A stretch of 64,000 nt of DNA from Methylotenera sp. G11 (GCF_000799735.1 NZ_JUHH01000001.1:806001-870000), one strand, 5' to 3'; positions 18,973-28,539 are shown, numbered from the stretch's first letter. Numbers and translations: made by a program. Notes: generated by a model not told the origin, from the letters alone.

Positions 18973-19662
18973 TTAAATTTCCCAATCCTGCTGCGGGTTT
19001 ATAAATCCGCCTGCTGGTAAGCCATGCTTTATATTATTCTGCGTGACTGGGGTTGGATCGAGCTTAAGTAAATCTTCTTCGTGCAGATGCACTTTAGTTG
19101 CCCAATTTCTAAAAATTGAATATTCAAAATCTGGATTAAGCCCAGATGTTGAGTTTTGCAGCAGTTTTGCAGCTGCATAAACATGCGGATATTCACTTCT
19201 TTGCTCTTCGGTTAAATAACCAAAACTTGACTGATGGATATGCTGTGACGCTTCTTGATAGTCAGCTATGGCCGCGGTTGCTATCCCTGCAACTTGCGCA
19301 ATTACTAATTTGGGCGCACCGCCTTTCGGTGCCTTGTGCATCTCATCAAGTCCAAGTTCCGTGATTGTGAACCCTGCTTCCTGCAATCTGAGTTTAAATG
19401 GCGCCGAATCTTTGATATCTGGATAAGTTTTAAGCACGTCCCTCACAAATTTCCCCGCATCCCCATTCGCCGCTGCAACACCTGCTTGAAAAACCTCCGC
19501 TTCTTCAGTTGCTGTCCTTATTGCCAATCCCTCATAAAACTTGATCTTTCTTTCATCGCCAGCAGTTTTAGCTCCCTCCAAACCAGTTGCTATCTGTTGC
19601 GCAGTTGCGTAATTGTTATGATATAAATCCTGTGTAAATTCATAATCTGATAATGGTGGCAT
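18973..19662 (-). CDS. Orphan protein of unknown function
   Basis: 229 residues, no signal peptide and no membrane segment. It is mostly helical in appearance, with an Ala-rich centre (VAGIATAAIADYQEASQHIHQ) and a Pro/Gly-rich C-terminal tail (GLPAGGFINPQQDWEI). A GGGAG ribosome-binding sequence (GGGAG, then about 8 bases) precedes the ATG. It uses more A/T-ending codons (TTA, GTA, ATT, AAT) than its neighbours, and an AT-rich upstream region of about 200 bp separates it from prfC. I recognise no family. It may be a recently acquired gene; a polymorphic effector or toxin is one possibility, but nothing specific supports it. Confidence 0.65.
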   Translation of the reverse strand: MPPLSDYEFTQDLYHNNYATAQQIATGLEGAKTAGDERKIKFYEGLAIRTATEEAEVFQAGVAAANGDAGKFVRDVLKTYPDIKDSAPFKLRLQEAGFTITELGLDEMHKAPKGGAPKLVIAQVAGIATAAIADYQEASQHIHQSSFGYLTEEQRSEYPHVYAAAKLLQNSTSGLNPDFEYSIFRNWATKVHLHEEDLLKLDPTPVTQNNIKHGLPAGGFINPQQDWEI

Positions 19663-19865
19663 ATAAAATCTCCCGGTTCATATCTGTCAAAACATCACTA
19701 TATTCATTAGCAAACAAGACCTATCGCCATACATAATAAATGGGAATTTTTCACACAAACAATGTACCACTCTTCTGATTGTGAATGCAAATAGAAATAC
19801 TAAGAAAACCTAAGATTAATTGCGGTAAAATGCCACCTTTGTATTTTTAGCTATATCCATTCCTT

Positions 19866-21437
19866 ATGTCCTTGCAAGAAGAAATCTCCAAGCGCCGCAC
19901 CTTTGCCATCATTTCCCACCCGGATGCGGGTAAAACCACGCTGACCGAAAAGCTGCTGTGGTTCGGCGGTGCCATTCAGGTCGCCGGTGAGGTGCGTGGC
20001 CGTAAGGCAGCGCGCCATGCCACGTCTGACTGGATGGAGCTTGAGAAACAGCGCGGCATTTCCGTGACCTCATCCGTGATGCAGTTTCCCTATCGTGAAC
20101 ACATGATCAACCTGCTCGACACGCCGGGGCATGATGACTTCTCTGAAGACACCTATAGAACACTCACTGCGGTCGATTCCGCGGTGATGGTCATTGACTC
20201 GGTCAACGGCGTTGAGGCACAGACCATCAAGCTGCTGAACGTATGCCGCATGCGCGATACGCCCATCATCACCTTCATCAACAAGCTGGACCGCGAAAGC
20301 CGCGCGCCGATTGAACTGCTGGACGAGATTGAAACCACGCTGGGCATGGAATGCGCACCGATTACCTGGCCTATCGGCATGGGCAAGACCTTCCGTGGCG
20401 TTTATCATTTGTACAACGACGAGATTTCATTTTTTGACCCGCGCGCGGAAAAAGGCACATCAGAAGTGATCAAAGGCCTGGACAACCCGCGGCTGGACGA
20501 ATTGCTTGGCCAGCAGGTGGAAGACCTGCGCCTGGACATTGAACTGGTGCGCGGTGCATCGCACACTTTTGACAAAGCGCGCTATTTGGGCGGCAAGCAG
20601 ACACCGGTATTCTTCGGCTCTGCCATCAACAACTTCGGCGTGCAGTCGCTGCTGGATGCCGTAGTAGAACTATCGCCGCCGCCACAGGCACGCAACACGG
20701 CGAGCCGTTCGGTGGCAGCGGATGAAGGCAAATTTTCAGGCTTTGTATTCAAGATACAGGCCAACATGGACCCGAAACACCGCGACCGTATCGCATTTCT
20801 ACGCGTCTGTTCCGGCCGCTTTGAACGCGGCATGAAAGTGAAGCAGGTCGCTTCCGGCAAGACCCTGAGCGTGAACAATGCCATTACCTTCATGGCGCAG
20901 GACCGCACCACCATGGATGAAGCCTATTCCGGCGATATTATCGGCATTCCCAATCACGGCACGGTAAAACTTGGCGACACCTTCACCGAAGGCGAAAACC
21001 TCAAATTCACCGGTATCCCTTCATTCGCGCCGGAGTTTTTCCGCCGTGCGCGCATCAAGAACCCGATGAAGATGAAGCAGCTGCAGATCGGCCTCAAACA
21101 ACTGGCAGAAGAAGGCGCGGCGCAGCTGTTCCGTCCGCTGCTGTCCAACGACCTGATTCTAGGCGCTGTAGGTATGCTGCAGTTCGACGTAGTCGCACAC
21201 CGACTGGAACATGAATACGGCGTGGACATGGTGTTTGAACCCTATGACTGCTACACCGCGCGCTGGCTGCATGGCAAAGATGCTGATTTAAAAGCCATCG
21301 CAGATAAATATGGCTTTAACGTGGCGCTGGATGGCGCCGATGATTATGTATACCTGGCGCCGAATCGCGTCAACCTGCAAATGGCGCAGGAGCGCTATCC
21401 GGATATTGAGTTCAAAGAGACCCGCGAAATTGCCTAG
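19866..21437 (+). CDS. prfC: Peptide chain release factor 3
   Basis: Translational GTPase that recycles RF1/RF2 from the ribosome after peptide release. 523 residues against 529 in E. coli. The G1 motif is [15 protein letters not shown]3 is DTPGHDDF and G4 is NKLD, followed by the RF3 domain II and III regions. No unusual feature. The weak -10-like TAAAAT at about 19826 has no good -35 partner. The next gene, a YchJ-type protein, follows by 30 bp. Confidence 0.97.
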   Translation: MSLQEEISKRRTFAIISHPDAGKTTLTEKLLWFGGAIQVAGEVRGRKAARHATSDWMELEKQRGISVTSSVMQFPYREHMINLLDTPGHDDFSEDTYRTLTAVDSAVMVIDSVNGVEAQTIKLLNVCRMRDTPIITFINKLDRESRAPIELLDEIETTLGMECAPITWPIGMGKTFRGVYHLYNDEISFFDPRAEKGTSEVIKGLDNPRLDELLGQQVEDLRLDIELVRGASHTFDKARYLGGKQTPVFFGSAINNFGVQSLLDAVVELSPPPQARNTASRSVAADEGKFSGFVFKIQANMDPKHRDRIAFLRVCSGRFERGMKVKQVASGKTLSVNNAITFMAQDRTTMDEAYSGDIIGIPNHGTVKLGDTFTEGENLKFTGIPSFAPEFFRRARIKNPMKMKQLQIGLKQLAEEGAAQLFRPLLSNDLILGAVGMLQFDVVAHRLEHEYGVDMVFEPYDCYTARWLHGKDADLKAIADKYGFNVALDGADDYVYLAPNRVNLQMAQERYPDIEFKETREIA

Positions 21438-21467
21438 TTCTGTCATTCCGACGGATAGCTAAATATC

Positions 21468-21869
21468 ATGCCGACTTGCCCCTGCGAAAGCGATAAACCT
21501 TACGGAAAATGCTGTGAGGTTTACCATCTAGGCACACCTGCCCCAACGGCTGAAGCGCTGATGCGTTCACGTTACAGTGCTTACGCACTCGCCGGGCAGA
21601 ATCCGGCATTGATCGACTACCTGCTGCGAAGCTGGCACGAAGATACAAGACCGCAAAGCCTGGACCTGAGCGGTGAAAATGCAGCAAAATGGCTGGGCTT
21701 GCAGATCAAGCGCCACCAGGATATTGATGCAGAGAATGCAATCGTTGAATTTGTAGCCCGCTACAAGCCTGCCGGCAACCTGGGTGGAAAAGCTGAAAGG
21801 CTGCACGAAACCAGCCGCTTCAGACGCATTGATGGCCGCTGGTATTATGTAGATGGCAATTACAGCTAG
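21468..21869 (+). CDS. YchJ-family SEC-C motif protein
   Basis: 133 residues, UPF0225/YchJ family. The N-terminal SEC-C-type zinc site is CPCESDKPYGKCC at residues 4-16. The NTF2-like YchJ domain follows, with MRSRYSAYALAGQNPALIDYLLRSW as signature. Many YchJ proteins have a second SEC-C motif at the C-terminus; this one ends at YYVDGNYS without it, which is normal for short versions. Function unknown. It lies just after prfC on the same strand. Confidence 0.88.
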   Translation: MPTCPCESDKPYGKCCEVYHLGTPAPTAEALMRSRYSAYALAGQNPALIDYLLRSWHEDTRPQSLDLSGENAAKWLGLQIKRHQDIDAENAIVEFVARYKPAGNLGGKAERLHETSRFRRIDGRWYYVDGNYS

Positions 21870-21989
21870 CAATTCATAAAACCATCATCAATTCGCAACA
21901 AAACTTTCAGAAGAAATTCATATTCCCTCACTAACATTCATCCCATAACGCTCAGACCTCATTCAAAAGAATAATTGAGCCCACATGAG

Positions 21990-22559
21990 ATGACCATCAT
22001 GGTATATGAAAAATCTGCGCTTGGTTTTAATGAGTTCATTACAGACAAGCGCACACTAGGCGTACGTGAACGCCAGGTGCTGCTGCTGGTGAACGGCGTG
22101 CGTAAACTGGACGACCTGGAAAAATTCTTTAAAAAAGACCTGCTGCTGGATACGATTAAAAAGCTGGAATCTGAAGGCTATATTCAGCTGCCGATCGAGC
22201 AGCAGCAACTAAGAAACCAGCAGCAAGCAGAATACACGAACGCATTTCCCGTTACGCTTTCGTTTTTAGATACGCCGGGTACCGCACAACCGATATGTCC
22301 GGCGAAGCTGTCTGCAGTAAAAACGGTATTGATCGATGCGGCGGATGACTACCTAGGCATTATGGGCCGCGGCATCAAATCAAAGATTGAAGCCTGTGAT
22401 AATGAAGATAAGCTGCGGCAGTGCATTTCAAGCTGGCATATGGCCATGCGTGAATCCAAGCTCGGGCGTGAATCCGCTAGCTTCCTGATGGAGCAGATTC
22501 ACCAGATGCTGGAAAACAAAATAGCCAATCACGTTCCCAGCCACGATTCTGCCCACTAA
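21990..22559 (+). CDS. Conserved-looking cytoplasmic protein, possible winged-helix N-terminus
   Basis: About 189 residues. Residues 10-65 look like a small helical/winged-helix domain (DKRTLGVRERQVLLLVNGVRKLDDLEKFFKK, then a helix and GYIQLP). A Gln-rich linker follows, then a C-terminal helical domain with paired Cys (ACDNEDKLRQC). I do not recognise the family. The start is uncertain: ATG at 21990 or 21999, both with weak ribosome-binding sequence; the frame opens from a TTG at 21975. It converges on the Cpx-like sensor gene, with 3 bp between the stops. Confidence 0.7.
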   Translation: MTIMVYEKSALGFNEFITDKRTLGVRERQVLLLVNGVRKLDDLEKFFKKDLLLDTIKKLESEGYIQLPIEQQQLRNQQQAEYTNAFPVTLSFLDTPGTAQPICPAKLSAVKTVLIDAADDYLGIMGRGIKSKIEACDNEDKLRQCISSWHMAMRESKLGRESASFLMEQIHQMLENKIANHVPSHDSAH

Positions 22560-22562
22560 AAA

Positions 22563-23972
22563 CTACACCCTGGGCAACTGGATCAATACGCTCAAGCCTG
22601 CCGCCGGCTCATTGTGCGCGGCAATGGTGCCGCCATGCGCCTCAATGATCTGCTTTGCGATCGCCAGCCCTACGCCATGGCCATCCGCATGGCTGGTGTT
22701 CGTGCCCCTGAAAAACGGCTGAAATATCATCTCCAGCTCATCGGGCAGTACTCCGGCACCCTGATCGCTCACAACTATCGTCACGTAAGCATCGCTGCAT
22801 GCGGTACGGATACTGACATGTGACTGCTCGGGCGTATATTTCACGGCGTTACGCACCACATTGTCGATAGCACGGTGCAGCAAATCCGGCTGTGCTGACA
22901 GCATGATCGGTTCCGCTGCATTTTCACGCTCCGGAGCATAGTCAATGATGATTTTTTTTGTTTCACCTTCAAACCGTGCATCTTCGGCCACGGTCAGCAG
23001 CAGCTCATTCAAATTGACCGGCTCTTTTGAAATATCCATCACGCCGGATTCCAGGCGCGACAGCGCCAGCAATTCGCCGACCAGATCATCCATCCGCTCC
23101 GATTCTCTTTCGATACGTGCCAGTGAAGTCGCCAGCTTGTCCGGCTGCTGGCGCGCCAGGCCAACGGCAATCTGCAAACGGGCCAGCGGCGAACGCAGCT
23201 CATGCGATACCTGATGCAGCAAACGTGTCTGGCTCTGCAGCAAGGCACCCAGCCGGCTTGCCATCAAGTCAAATGCATGGCCTAAATCGGCAAGTTCATC
23301 ACGGCGCGACCCCATGGACTTGCCAACGCGCACATCCAGGTTGCCGGCGGCGGCACTGGCAAAAGCATTCCTGAGCTGCTGGATGGGTTTGGAAAAATAC
23401 CAGGCCAGAATCGCTGCAAAAATAAAACTGGCAAATGCACCAGCCAGCAATGGCATCACAGGATAGGAATGCCTGCCATGAAAGCCAAACTGCCCGGCAT
23501 GCGGCTTTGGCCGCGCCGTGCCGCTCACATGACGGTTGGCCGGCACAAACAATAAGTATTCGTGCCGGTCATTGGCCTTGATCTTTTGCAGCGCCATCCT
23601 GGGTGAAAAATGCCCATGCCTGCCTGCTGCCGGAACCTCGGTCGTCTGCCGATCAAAAAGCGCACGTGCATTGCTGATCACATCTGCTGGCAACTGGCGC
23701 CCCAGCAGGTCGCTCCCCTCTTCGCTAATTGCAAACACCTGCGGCATCGGCTGACGTGACCATCGAGTGATCAACGCATGCAGGCCTTCCACCCCGCCAT
23801 ACTGCAAGGTCGCAGCAGCCGCATCCACCAGCGACCTGGCAGGCGGGCTGGTTTCAATCTGGCTATTCAACCTATCCTGATTCTGGTTCGCGACCCAGAT
23901 TGCAACCGCAGTCACCGCGGTTAATTGCGCGAGGAAGAAAAAAATGAAGAATTTCCAATAAAGCCTGCCCAT
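22563..23972 (-). CDS. CpxA-like sensor histidine kinase
   Basis: 469 residues. The first membrane segment is FIFFFLAQLTAVTAVAIWVA. A periplasmic domain of about 140 residues with several His near its end follows, then the second membrane segment (MPLLAGAFASFIFAAILAWYF). HAMP comes next, then HisKA with the phosphoacceptor His in HQVSHELRSPLARLQIA, and HATPase with DQGAG and GVGLAIAKQII. Together with the response regulator upstream and the divergent CpxP/Spy-like gene it makes a Cpx-type envelope stress module. The signal may be misfolded envelope protein or metal, by analogy only. Confidence 0.9.
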   Translation of the reverse strand: MGRLYWKFFIFFFLAQLTAVTAVAIWVANQNQDRLNSQIETSPPARSLVDAAAATLQYGGVEGLHALITRWSRQPMPQVFAISEEGSDLLGRQLPADVISNARALFDRQTTEVPAAGRHGHFSPRMALQKIKANDRHEYLLFVPANRHVSGTARPKPHAGQFGFHGRHSYPVMPLLAGAFASFIFAAILAWYFSKPIQQLRNAFASAAAGNLDVRVGKSMGSRRDELADLGHAFDLMASRLGALLQSQTRLLHQVSHELRSPLARLQIAVGLARQQPDKLATSLARIERESERMDDLVGELLALSRLESGVMDISKEPVNLNELLLTVAEDARFEGETKKIIIDYAPERENAAEPIMLSAQPDLLHRAIDNVVRNAVKYTPEQSHVSIRTACSDAYVTIVVSDQGAGVLPDELEMIFQPFFRGTNTSHADGHGVGLAIAKQIIEAHGGTIAAHNEPAAGLSVLIQLPRV

Positions 23973-24001
23973 GAATCGACCTATATCCCTGCCATTGAGG
24001 T

Positions 24002-24706
24002 TTAATTTTTCAGCAACTGGTAACCGGTGCGGAACACCGTCTGTATGCAGTGCCGCCCGTCCGGCAGCAAGCCCAATTTGTGACGTATGCTGCTCAGGTG
24101 CACATCGATGCTGCGGTCAAACCTGGCCAGCGGGCGACCCAATGCCGATTGGGACAGTTCCTGCTTGGTCACCACTTTCCCTGCATTTCTGGCCAACACT
24201 TCGAGCAGATTAAATTCCGTGCTGGTCAGGCTGAGCACCTGCCCATTCCAGCTGGCCTGCCGCAGCGCCGGCCTGACATTCAAGGCACCGACAATGATCT
24301 GCACATCTGCAGGATCAGCATCATCTGCCACAGACTCAGCCACCGGTTTTACGCGGCGCAAAATTGCCCGTATACGCGCCACGATCTCACGCGGGCTGCT
24401 GGGCTTGGGTACATAATCATCGGCACCCAGCTCCAGGCCGATGATACGGTCCGTGTTATCCCCTTTTGCCGTCAGCATGATCACCGGCACATTGCTGTGC
24501 TGACGTATCGCCTTCAGGGTTTCTATCCCGTTCAGCTTCGGCATCATCACATCCAGCACCACAATATCAACCGTTTGTCTGCAGGCTGATTCGGCGCCAG
24601 CTTCGCCATCATGCGCAAGCAGGACGTCAAATCCCTCCGTCTCAAGATACTCCTTGAGCAGCCCGGCCAGTTCTACATCATCATCAATCAACAATACCGT
24701 TTGCAT
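24002..24706 (-). CDS. CpxR-like OmpR-family response regulator
   Basis: 234 residues. The receiver domain begins MQTVLLIDDDVELAGLL with the acidic patch, and the phosphoacceptor Asp is in VDIVVLDVMMPKLNG. The winged-helix domain contains LTSTEFNLLEVLARNAGKVV and the final recognition helix DVHLSSIRHKLG. The length matches CpxR. The sensor gene follows by 29 bp. The promoter region holds a textbook CpxR box (24816-24836), which supports both the family call and autoregulation. Confidence 0.92.
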   Translation of the reverse strand: MQTVLLIDDDVELAGLLKEYLETEGFDVLLAHDGEAGAESACRQTVDIVVLDVMMPKLNGIETLKAIRQHSNVPVIMLTAKGDNTDRIIGLELGADDYVPKPSSPREIVARIRAILRRVKPVAESVADDADPADVQIIVGALNVRPALRQASWNGQVLSLTSTEFNLLEVLARNAGKVVTKQELSQSALGRPLARFDRSIDVHLSSIRHKLGLLPDGRHCIQTVFRTGYQLLKN

Positions 24707-24815
24707 AACGCACTTAACCCGGAAATTAACAAAAAGCTTTCAGCCGTATATGACCTCATCAAGTCATGTATGGCGTCATCATATAGAGCGCCAACATTTG
24801 CTACAACAAGCAGGC

Positions 24816-24836
24816 TTTACCTTTACCCGGTTTTAC
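24816..24836 (-). promoter_or_regulatory. CpxR box between cpxR-like and cpxP/spy-like genes
   Basis: On the minus strand the sequence reads GTAAAACCGGGTAAAGGTAAA. This contains GTAAA-N5-GTAAA, the known CpxR consensus, plus a third GTAAA one base further on. It lies 110 bp before the regulator start and 131 bp before the divergent CpxP/Spy-like start, so it could serve both. Confidence 0.75.
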
Positions 24837-24966
24837 ATGTGGTTAACTTAAATTAACAGCGCCGGAATGCACAATGGCATCGTCTTAAACAAGCGCGGAT
24901 GTGAGGCGAAGACACATTGAACGACTCACAGACTTTTAGTTATTTTTATCAGGATAAAGGAATGTT

Positions 24967-25554
24967 ATGAATACTACACATCCATTAAAGGCTCAATTGT
25001 CATTGAAAAGGATATTGGCGGCGTCGATCATTGCGATTTCACTGCCATTGGCCTTGACCGCTTACGCCGAGCATGGCGGCCAGGATGGCAAAGCCTGCAA
25101 AAGAGGAGACGCGAGACCGCATCATGGCATGGGTTTTGCAAAAGCCGGCGTACCGCCATACCTGCATGGAATAAAACTGACCAACGAACAGGAAGACCAG
25201 ATTTTCACGCTGATGCATGCCCAGATGCCTGAGCTGCGCAAACAGCATAAGCAGCAGCATGAATTAATGCACGAGATTCGCACAACCGCACAGGCAGATA
25301 AATTCGATAGCGCAAAAATACAGCAGCTAGCGGATAAGGCAGCCAGCCTGGAAAAAGGCAAAGTACTGCTGTTTGCGCAGCAGGATGCAAAAATCTTTGC
25401 ATTGCTGACTCCGGAACAGCGTAAAAAAGCCCGTGAATTCAAAGGCTTCAGGCATGACTTTGCAGATCGTGACGCGCAAGCCGATGATGGCGAAAACAAA
25501 CGCCCCGCCGGTTTTAAACGATCCAGCCATGCACCGGCCTACCGTAGCATATAG
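24967..25554 (+). CDS. CpxP/Spy-family periplasmic protein
   Basis: 195 residues with a signal peptide (hydrophobic ILAASIIAISLPLALTAYA, cleavage after AYA). The mature part has the two LTxxQ motifs of the family, LTNEQEDQIF and LTPEQRKKAREF, separated by a long helical region rich in His/Gln/Lys. Family members act as periplasmic chaperones or as inhibitors of CpxA. The divergent two-component genes and the CpxR box support a stress-induced role. A His-rich stretch after the signal peptide (PHHGMG) may bind metal. AAGGA lies just before the start. Confidence 0.88.
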   Translation: MNTTHPLKAQLSLKRILAASIIAISLPLALTAYAEHGGQDGKACKRGDARPHHGMGFAKAGVPPYLHGIKLTNEQEDQIFTLMHAQMPELRKQHKQQHELMHEIRTTAQADKFDSAKIQQLADKAASLEKGKVLLFAQQDAKIFALLTPEQRKKAREFKGFRHDFADRDAQADDGENKRPAGFKRSSHAPAYRSI

Positions 25555-25580
25555 CCATAGAATTTAGCCACAGCTACGGC

Positions 25581-25614
25581 CATGCGCAGCCCTGTACAAC
25601 AGGGGCTGCGCATG
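25581..25614. terminator. Strong hairpin between convergent genes
   Basis: A GC-rich stem of about 15 bp with one bulged G (arms CATGCGCAGCCCTGT and ACAGGGGCTGCGCATG, loop ACA) lies between the CpxP/Spy-like stop and the next gene's stop on the other strand. A T-rich stretch (ATTTTTC) follows at some distance. A shared bidirectional terminator is the likely role. Confidence 0.65.
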
Positions 25615-25635
25615 TTCAATCAAGATTTTTCAGGA

Positions 25636-26199
25636 TCAGGCGCTCTCGAACGCTTCGCAGAACTGGCTTAACAGCTGGCCAAAAATCGGTAATATTTCTT
25701 CAATATCGTGCGGGCTGTCATCATCGGTGCCTGCAATCACAAATGCAATCACCACCTTATCCAGGTTTTCCCTGAACTCTACCCAATGCTCGGCTTGCGC
25801 TTCCGCAATCAGCTGGAACTTGTTAAAGCCTGAATCGATGATTTCAATCAGCTCTGCATCCGGCAGGCCTGCAAACAAGGTCTTGGCAATCGTAATCTGT
25901 GCTGTTGAAAACTCGGGGTTGATATCCTCCTGTGCCAGCGGCGTCGTGAAGAAGGCATAACTCAGCAAGGCAAAAGCCTGGTATACGCTAAGCATGTCAA
26001 AGTTATCCGAACGCTCTTCCAAAGGTGAACGCTCTGCTGCCTGAATGGCTTTAAAGGTGACATAACAGCTCAGGTAATCCGCAGCATTCAGCGCATCATA
26101 TTCATCCAGATTGGTGCTTGGTGTTTCGTCATCTCGTAATGTAGCCGCCAGGCTCAGGGCATGCATCAGTTTCAAGCGTTGTGAATAAGTGGTTTGCAT
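25636..26199 (-). CDS. Acidic cytoplasmic protein of unknown function
   Basis: 187 residues, strongly acidic (for example TDDDSPHDIEEILP), predicted all-helical, with no signal peptide or membrane segment. Features are NAADYLSCYVTFKAIQAAE and a C-terminal half around LFAGLPDAELIEIIDSGFNKFQ. I do not recognise the family. It is transcribed in the same direction as the ABC-F gene upstream (minus strand), with a 185-bp gap that contains a long perfect hairpin repeat. Confidence 0.7.
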   Translation of the reverse strand: MQTTYSQRLKLMHALSLAATLRDDETPSTNLDEYDALNAADYLSCYVTFKAIQAAERSPLEERSDNFDMLSVYQAFALLSYAFFTTPLAQEDINPEFSTAQITIAKTLFAGLPDAELIEIIDSGFNKFQLIAEAQAEHWVEFRENLDKVVIAFVIAGTDDDSPHDIEEILPIFGQLLSQFCEAFESA

Positions 26200-26244
26200 A
26201 ATCGATATTCCAATTCAAATTTTAAAATCTAAAACACTATTAAA

Positions 26245-26371
26245 CCGCCGATAAACGCCGATGAACGCCGATGAAAACATAAACCTTAGATCTTGATTTA
26301 AGTGCTCTGCTGAGATTTATTGTCAGTAATCTTGCTTTTTAATATCGGCGTTCATCGGCGTTTATCGGCGG
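26245..26371. repeat. Perfect 28-bp-arm inverted repeat, copy 1
   Basis: Arms at 26245-26272 and 26344-26371 are exact reverse complements over 28 bp and enclose a 71-nt AT-rich loop. The arm is built from a 10-nt unit, CGCCGATRAA, repeated 2.8 times. The same 28-bp arms recur at 60972-61119 with an unrelated loop. It lies 13 bp beyond the ABC-F stop, between two minus-strand genes. Confidence 0.92.
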
Positions 26372-26384
26372 ATAATAAAAATCA

Positions 26385-28289
26385 TCAATCAATGACAGGC
26401 AAAGCTTCCAGCATTTCATGCAGTTCCAGCCAGCGCTCTTCAGCCGTTTCCAGTTTAGCGGCCAATTCTGCCTGCGTTTTCAACAACTGCTGCAGTTCTG
26501 TTTTATCGCTTGCGCTGTAAAGTTCGGTATCGTTCAGGCGGTCATCACAGGTTTTTTTATCAGCCTGCATTTTTGCCATATGACGTTCGATCTGCTCCAG
26601 CTCTTTCAGCAACGGGCGCCGCTCGGCGATCCGCGCCTGGCGCTCGGCCTTGTTCTGCGCCCTGTCATTTTTATTGGGCTTATCCGCCACCTGTAGTTGT
26701 GCGGCTTGCTTTTCCTTGAGGCGCTGCTCGTTCAACCACTGGCTGTAATCCTCAAGGTCGCCGTCAAACGCTTCCGCCTTGCCATCAGCCACCAGTATGA
26801 ATTGATCACAGCTGGCGCGCAATAAGGCCCTGTCATGCGATACCAGTATCACGCCGCCTTCAAAATCCTGCAATGCCAGCGTCAAGGCATGCCGCATTTC
26901 CAGGTCAAGATGGTTGGTCGGCTCATCCAGCAACAGCAGGTTTGGCCTGGTCCAGATCAGTAACGCCAATGCCAGCCTTGATTTTTCACCGCCTGAAAAA
27001 TGAGCACAGGGTGCCCGTGCCATATCGCCTTTGAAATCAAAACCACCCAGGTAATTCAGGTGTTCCTGCTCGCGTGTCAGCGGATCCAGCTTCATCATGT
27101 GCTGCAATGGAGACTCGTCAGGCCGCAGCTGTTCCAGCTGGTGCTGGGCAAAATAGCCGATGTTCAGGTCTTTGCCTTCCACACGTTTACCGGATATCGG
27201 TTCCAGTTCATGTGCCAGCAGCTTGATCAGCGTCGTCTTGCCGGCACCATTCTTGCCCAGCAGGCCGATACGCTCACCGGGCCTGACTGCCAGCTCGATA
27301 TTGCTGATCAGCGGCTGATTGCCGTAACCGACACTCATGCCATCCAATACCAGCAGCGGATCAGGGGCGGCAAGCGGCGCCCTGAATTCAAAACCGAACT
27401 GTGAATCAACATGTGCGGCTGAGATCATTTCCATGCGCTCCAGCGCCTTGATGCGGCTTTGCGCCTGGCGTGCCTTGGTCGCCTGTACGCGGAAACGGTC
27501 GATATAACTTTGCAGGTGGGCGACCTTGCGCTGCTGCTTTTCAAACATGGCTTGCTGCAAGGCCAGCTTCTCTGCACGCTGGCGTTCAAAATCCGAATAA
27601 CCACCACGGTATAAGGTCAGCGTCTGCTGCTCGATATGGGCGATATGGTTCACAATCGCATCCAGGAAATCGCGGTCATGCGAGATCAGGAACAAAGTGC
27701 CGCGATAGCTTTGCAGCCAGCTTTCCAGCCAGATGACGGCATCCAGGTCCAGATGGTTGGTAGGCTCATCCAGCAGCAATAGGTCGGAACGGCACATCAG
27801 TGCCCGCGCCAGGTTCAGACGCACACGCCAGCCGCCGGAAAACGTGGAAACCGGCTGCTGCAGAGCTGCCTGGCTGAAACCCAGCCCGCTTAACAGTTCT
27901 GCCGCGCGCGCTTTGGCGCTATAGCCATCCACATCCGCTAAACGATGGTGCAGCTCGGCAATCAGTTCACCCTGGTGATGCGCCTCGGCTTTGGCTAAAG
28001 CGGCCTCTATTTCACGCAACTCAACGTCGCCATCCAGCACAAATTCAATGGCCGGCATCGGCAATGCCGGGGTTTCCTGTGCAACATGTGCCACGACCCA
28101 GCTTGCCGGCATCTCGAAATCACCTTTTTCAGGGTGAAGCTCACCGCGCAGCATGGCAAAAAGCGATGACTTACCCGCACCGTTCGCCCCGGTAAGACCT
28201 ACTTTATGGCCGGGATGCAGTTGCATGGATGCGCCCTCGATCAGGATTTTCGTACCGCGGGTCAATGTAAGTTGTTTAAATTGAATCAA
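26385..28289 (-). CDS. ABC-F family ATPase, YheS-like
   Basis: 634 residues with two ATPase domains and no membrane segments, so a ribosome-associated ABC-F protein. The first Walker A is LTGANGAGKSSLFAML near residue 34, with signature STFSGGWRVRLNLARAL and Walker B LLLLDEPTNHLD. The second set is LLGKNGAGKTTLIKLL, HFSGGEKSRLALALLIW and LLLLDEPTNHLD. The interdomain linker (YSDFERQRAEKLALQQAMFEKQ) and a C-terminal coiled coil fit E. coli YheS. ABC-F proteins relieve ribosome stalls; the exact substrate of YheS-type members is less certain. Confidence 0.92.
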   Translation of the reverse strand: MIQFKQLTLTRGTKILIEGASMQLHPGHKVGLTGANGAGKSSLFAMLRGELHPEKGDFEMPASWVVAHVAQETPALPMPAIEFVLDGDVELREIEAALAKAEAHHQGELIAELHHRLADVDGYSAKARAAELLSGLGFSQAALQQPVSTFSGGWRVRLNLARALMCRSDLLLLDEPTNHLDLDAVIWLESWLQSYRGTLFLISHDRDFLDAIVNHIAHIEQQTLTLYRGGYSDFERQRAEKLALQQAMFEKQQRKVAHLQSYIDRFRVQATKARQAQSRIKALERMEMISAAHVDSQFGFEFRAPLAAPDPLLVLDGMSVGYGNQPLISNIELAVRPGERIGLLGKNGAGKTTLIKLLAHELEPISGKRVEGKDLNIGYFAQHQLEQLRPDESPLQHMMKLDPLTREQEHLNYLGGFDFKGDMARAPCAHFSGGEKSRLALALLIWTRPNLLLLDEPTNHLDLEMRHALTLALQDFEGGVILVSHDRALLRASCDQFILVADGKAEAFDGDLEDYSQWLNEQRLKEKQAAQLQVADKPNKNDRAQNKAERQARIAERRPLLKELEQIERHMAKMQADKKTCDDRLNDTELYSASDKTELQQLLKTQAELAAKLETAEERWLELHEMLEALPVID

Positions 28290-28539
28290 GTCATTACGCT
28301 CTTAAAAATGGCAGGCTACATTCAAGTCAAGGCCAGGCGATTCTGGCCAAAGGCGCTATTCTAAATGATTCAGCCAGGAGTTCTCATAATTCTTTCATTT
28401 TCGCGACGCAGGATATGCCGCACATTTACCTGGTTTTACATAGTATTTACATCTGCAAGGCCTTGCAAAACATACCTGCTGACTGATATTGCAGTAAAAT
28501 GCATGCTTAATAAATAATTCAAATATATTGATCAAACCA

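Noticed and set aside
19663-19720. TTGACA with a 17-bp spacer and TTTATA before the orphan gene
   Set aside because: The -10-like bases overlap the start codon and the ribosome-binding site, so it cannot be the promoter of that gene.
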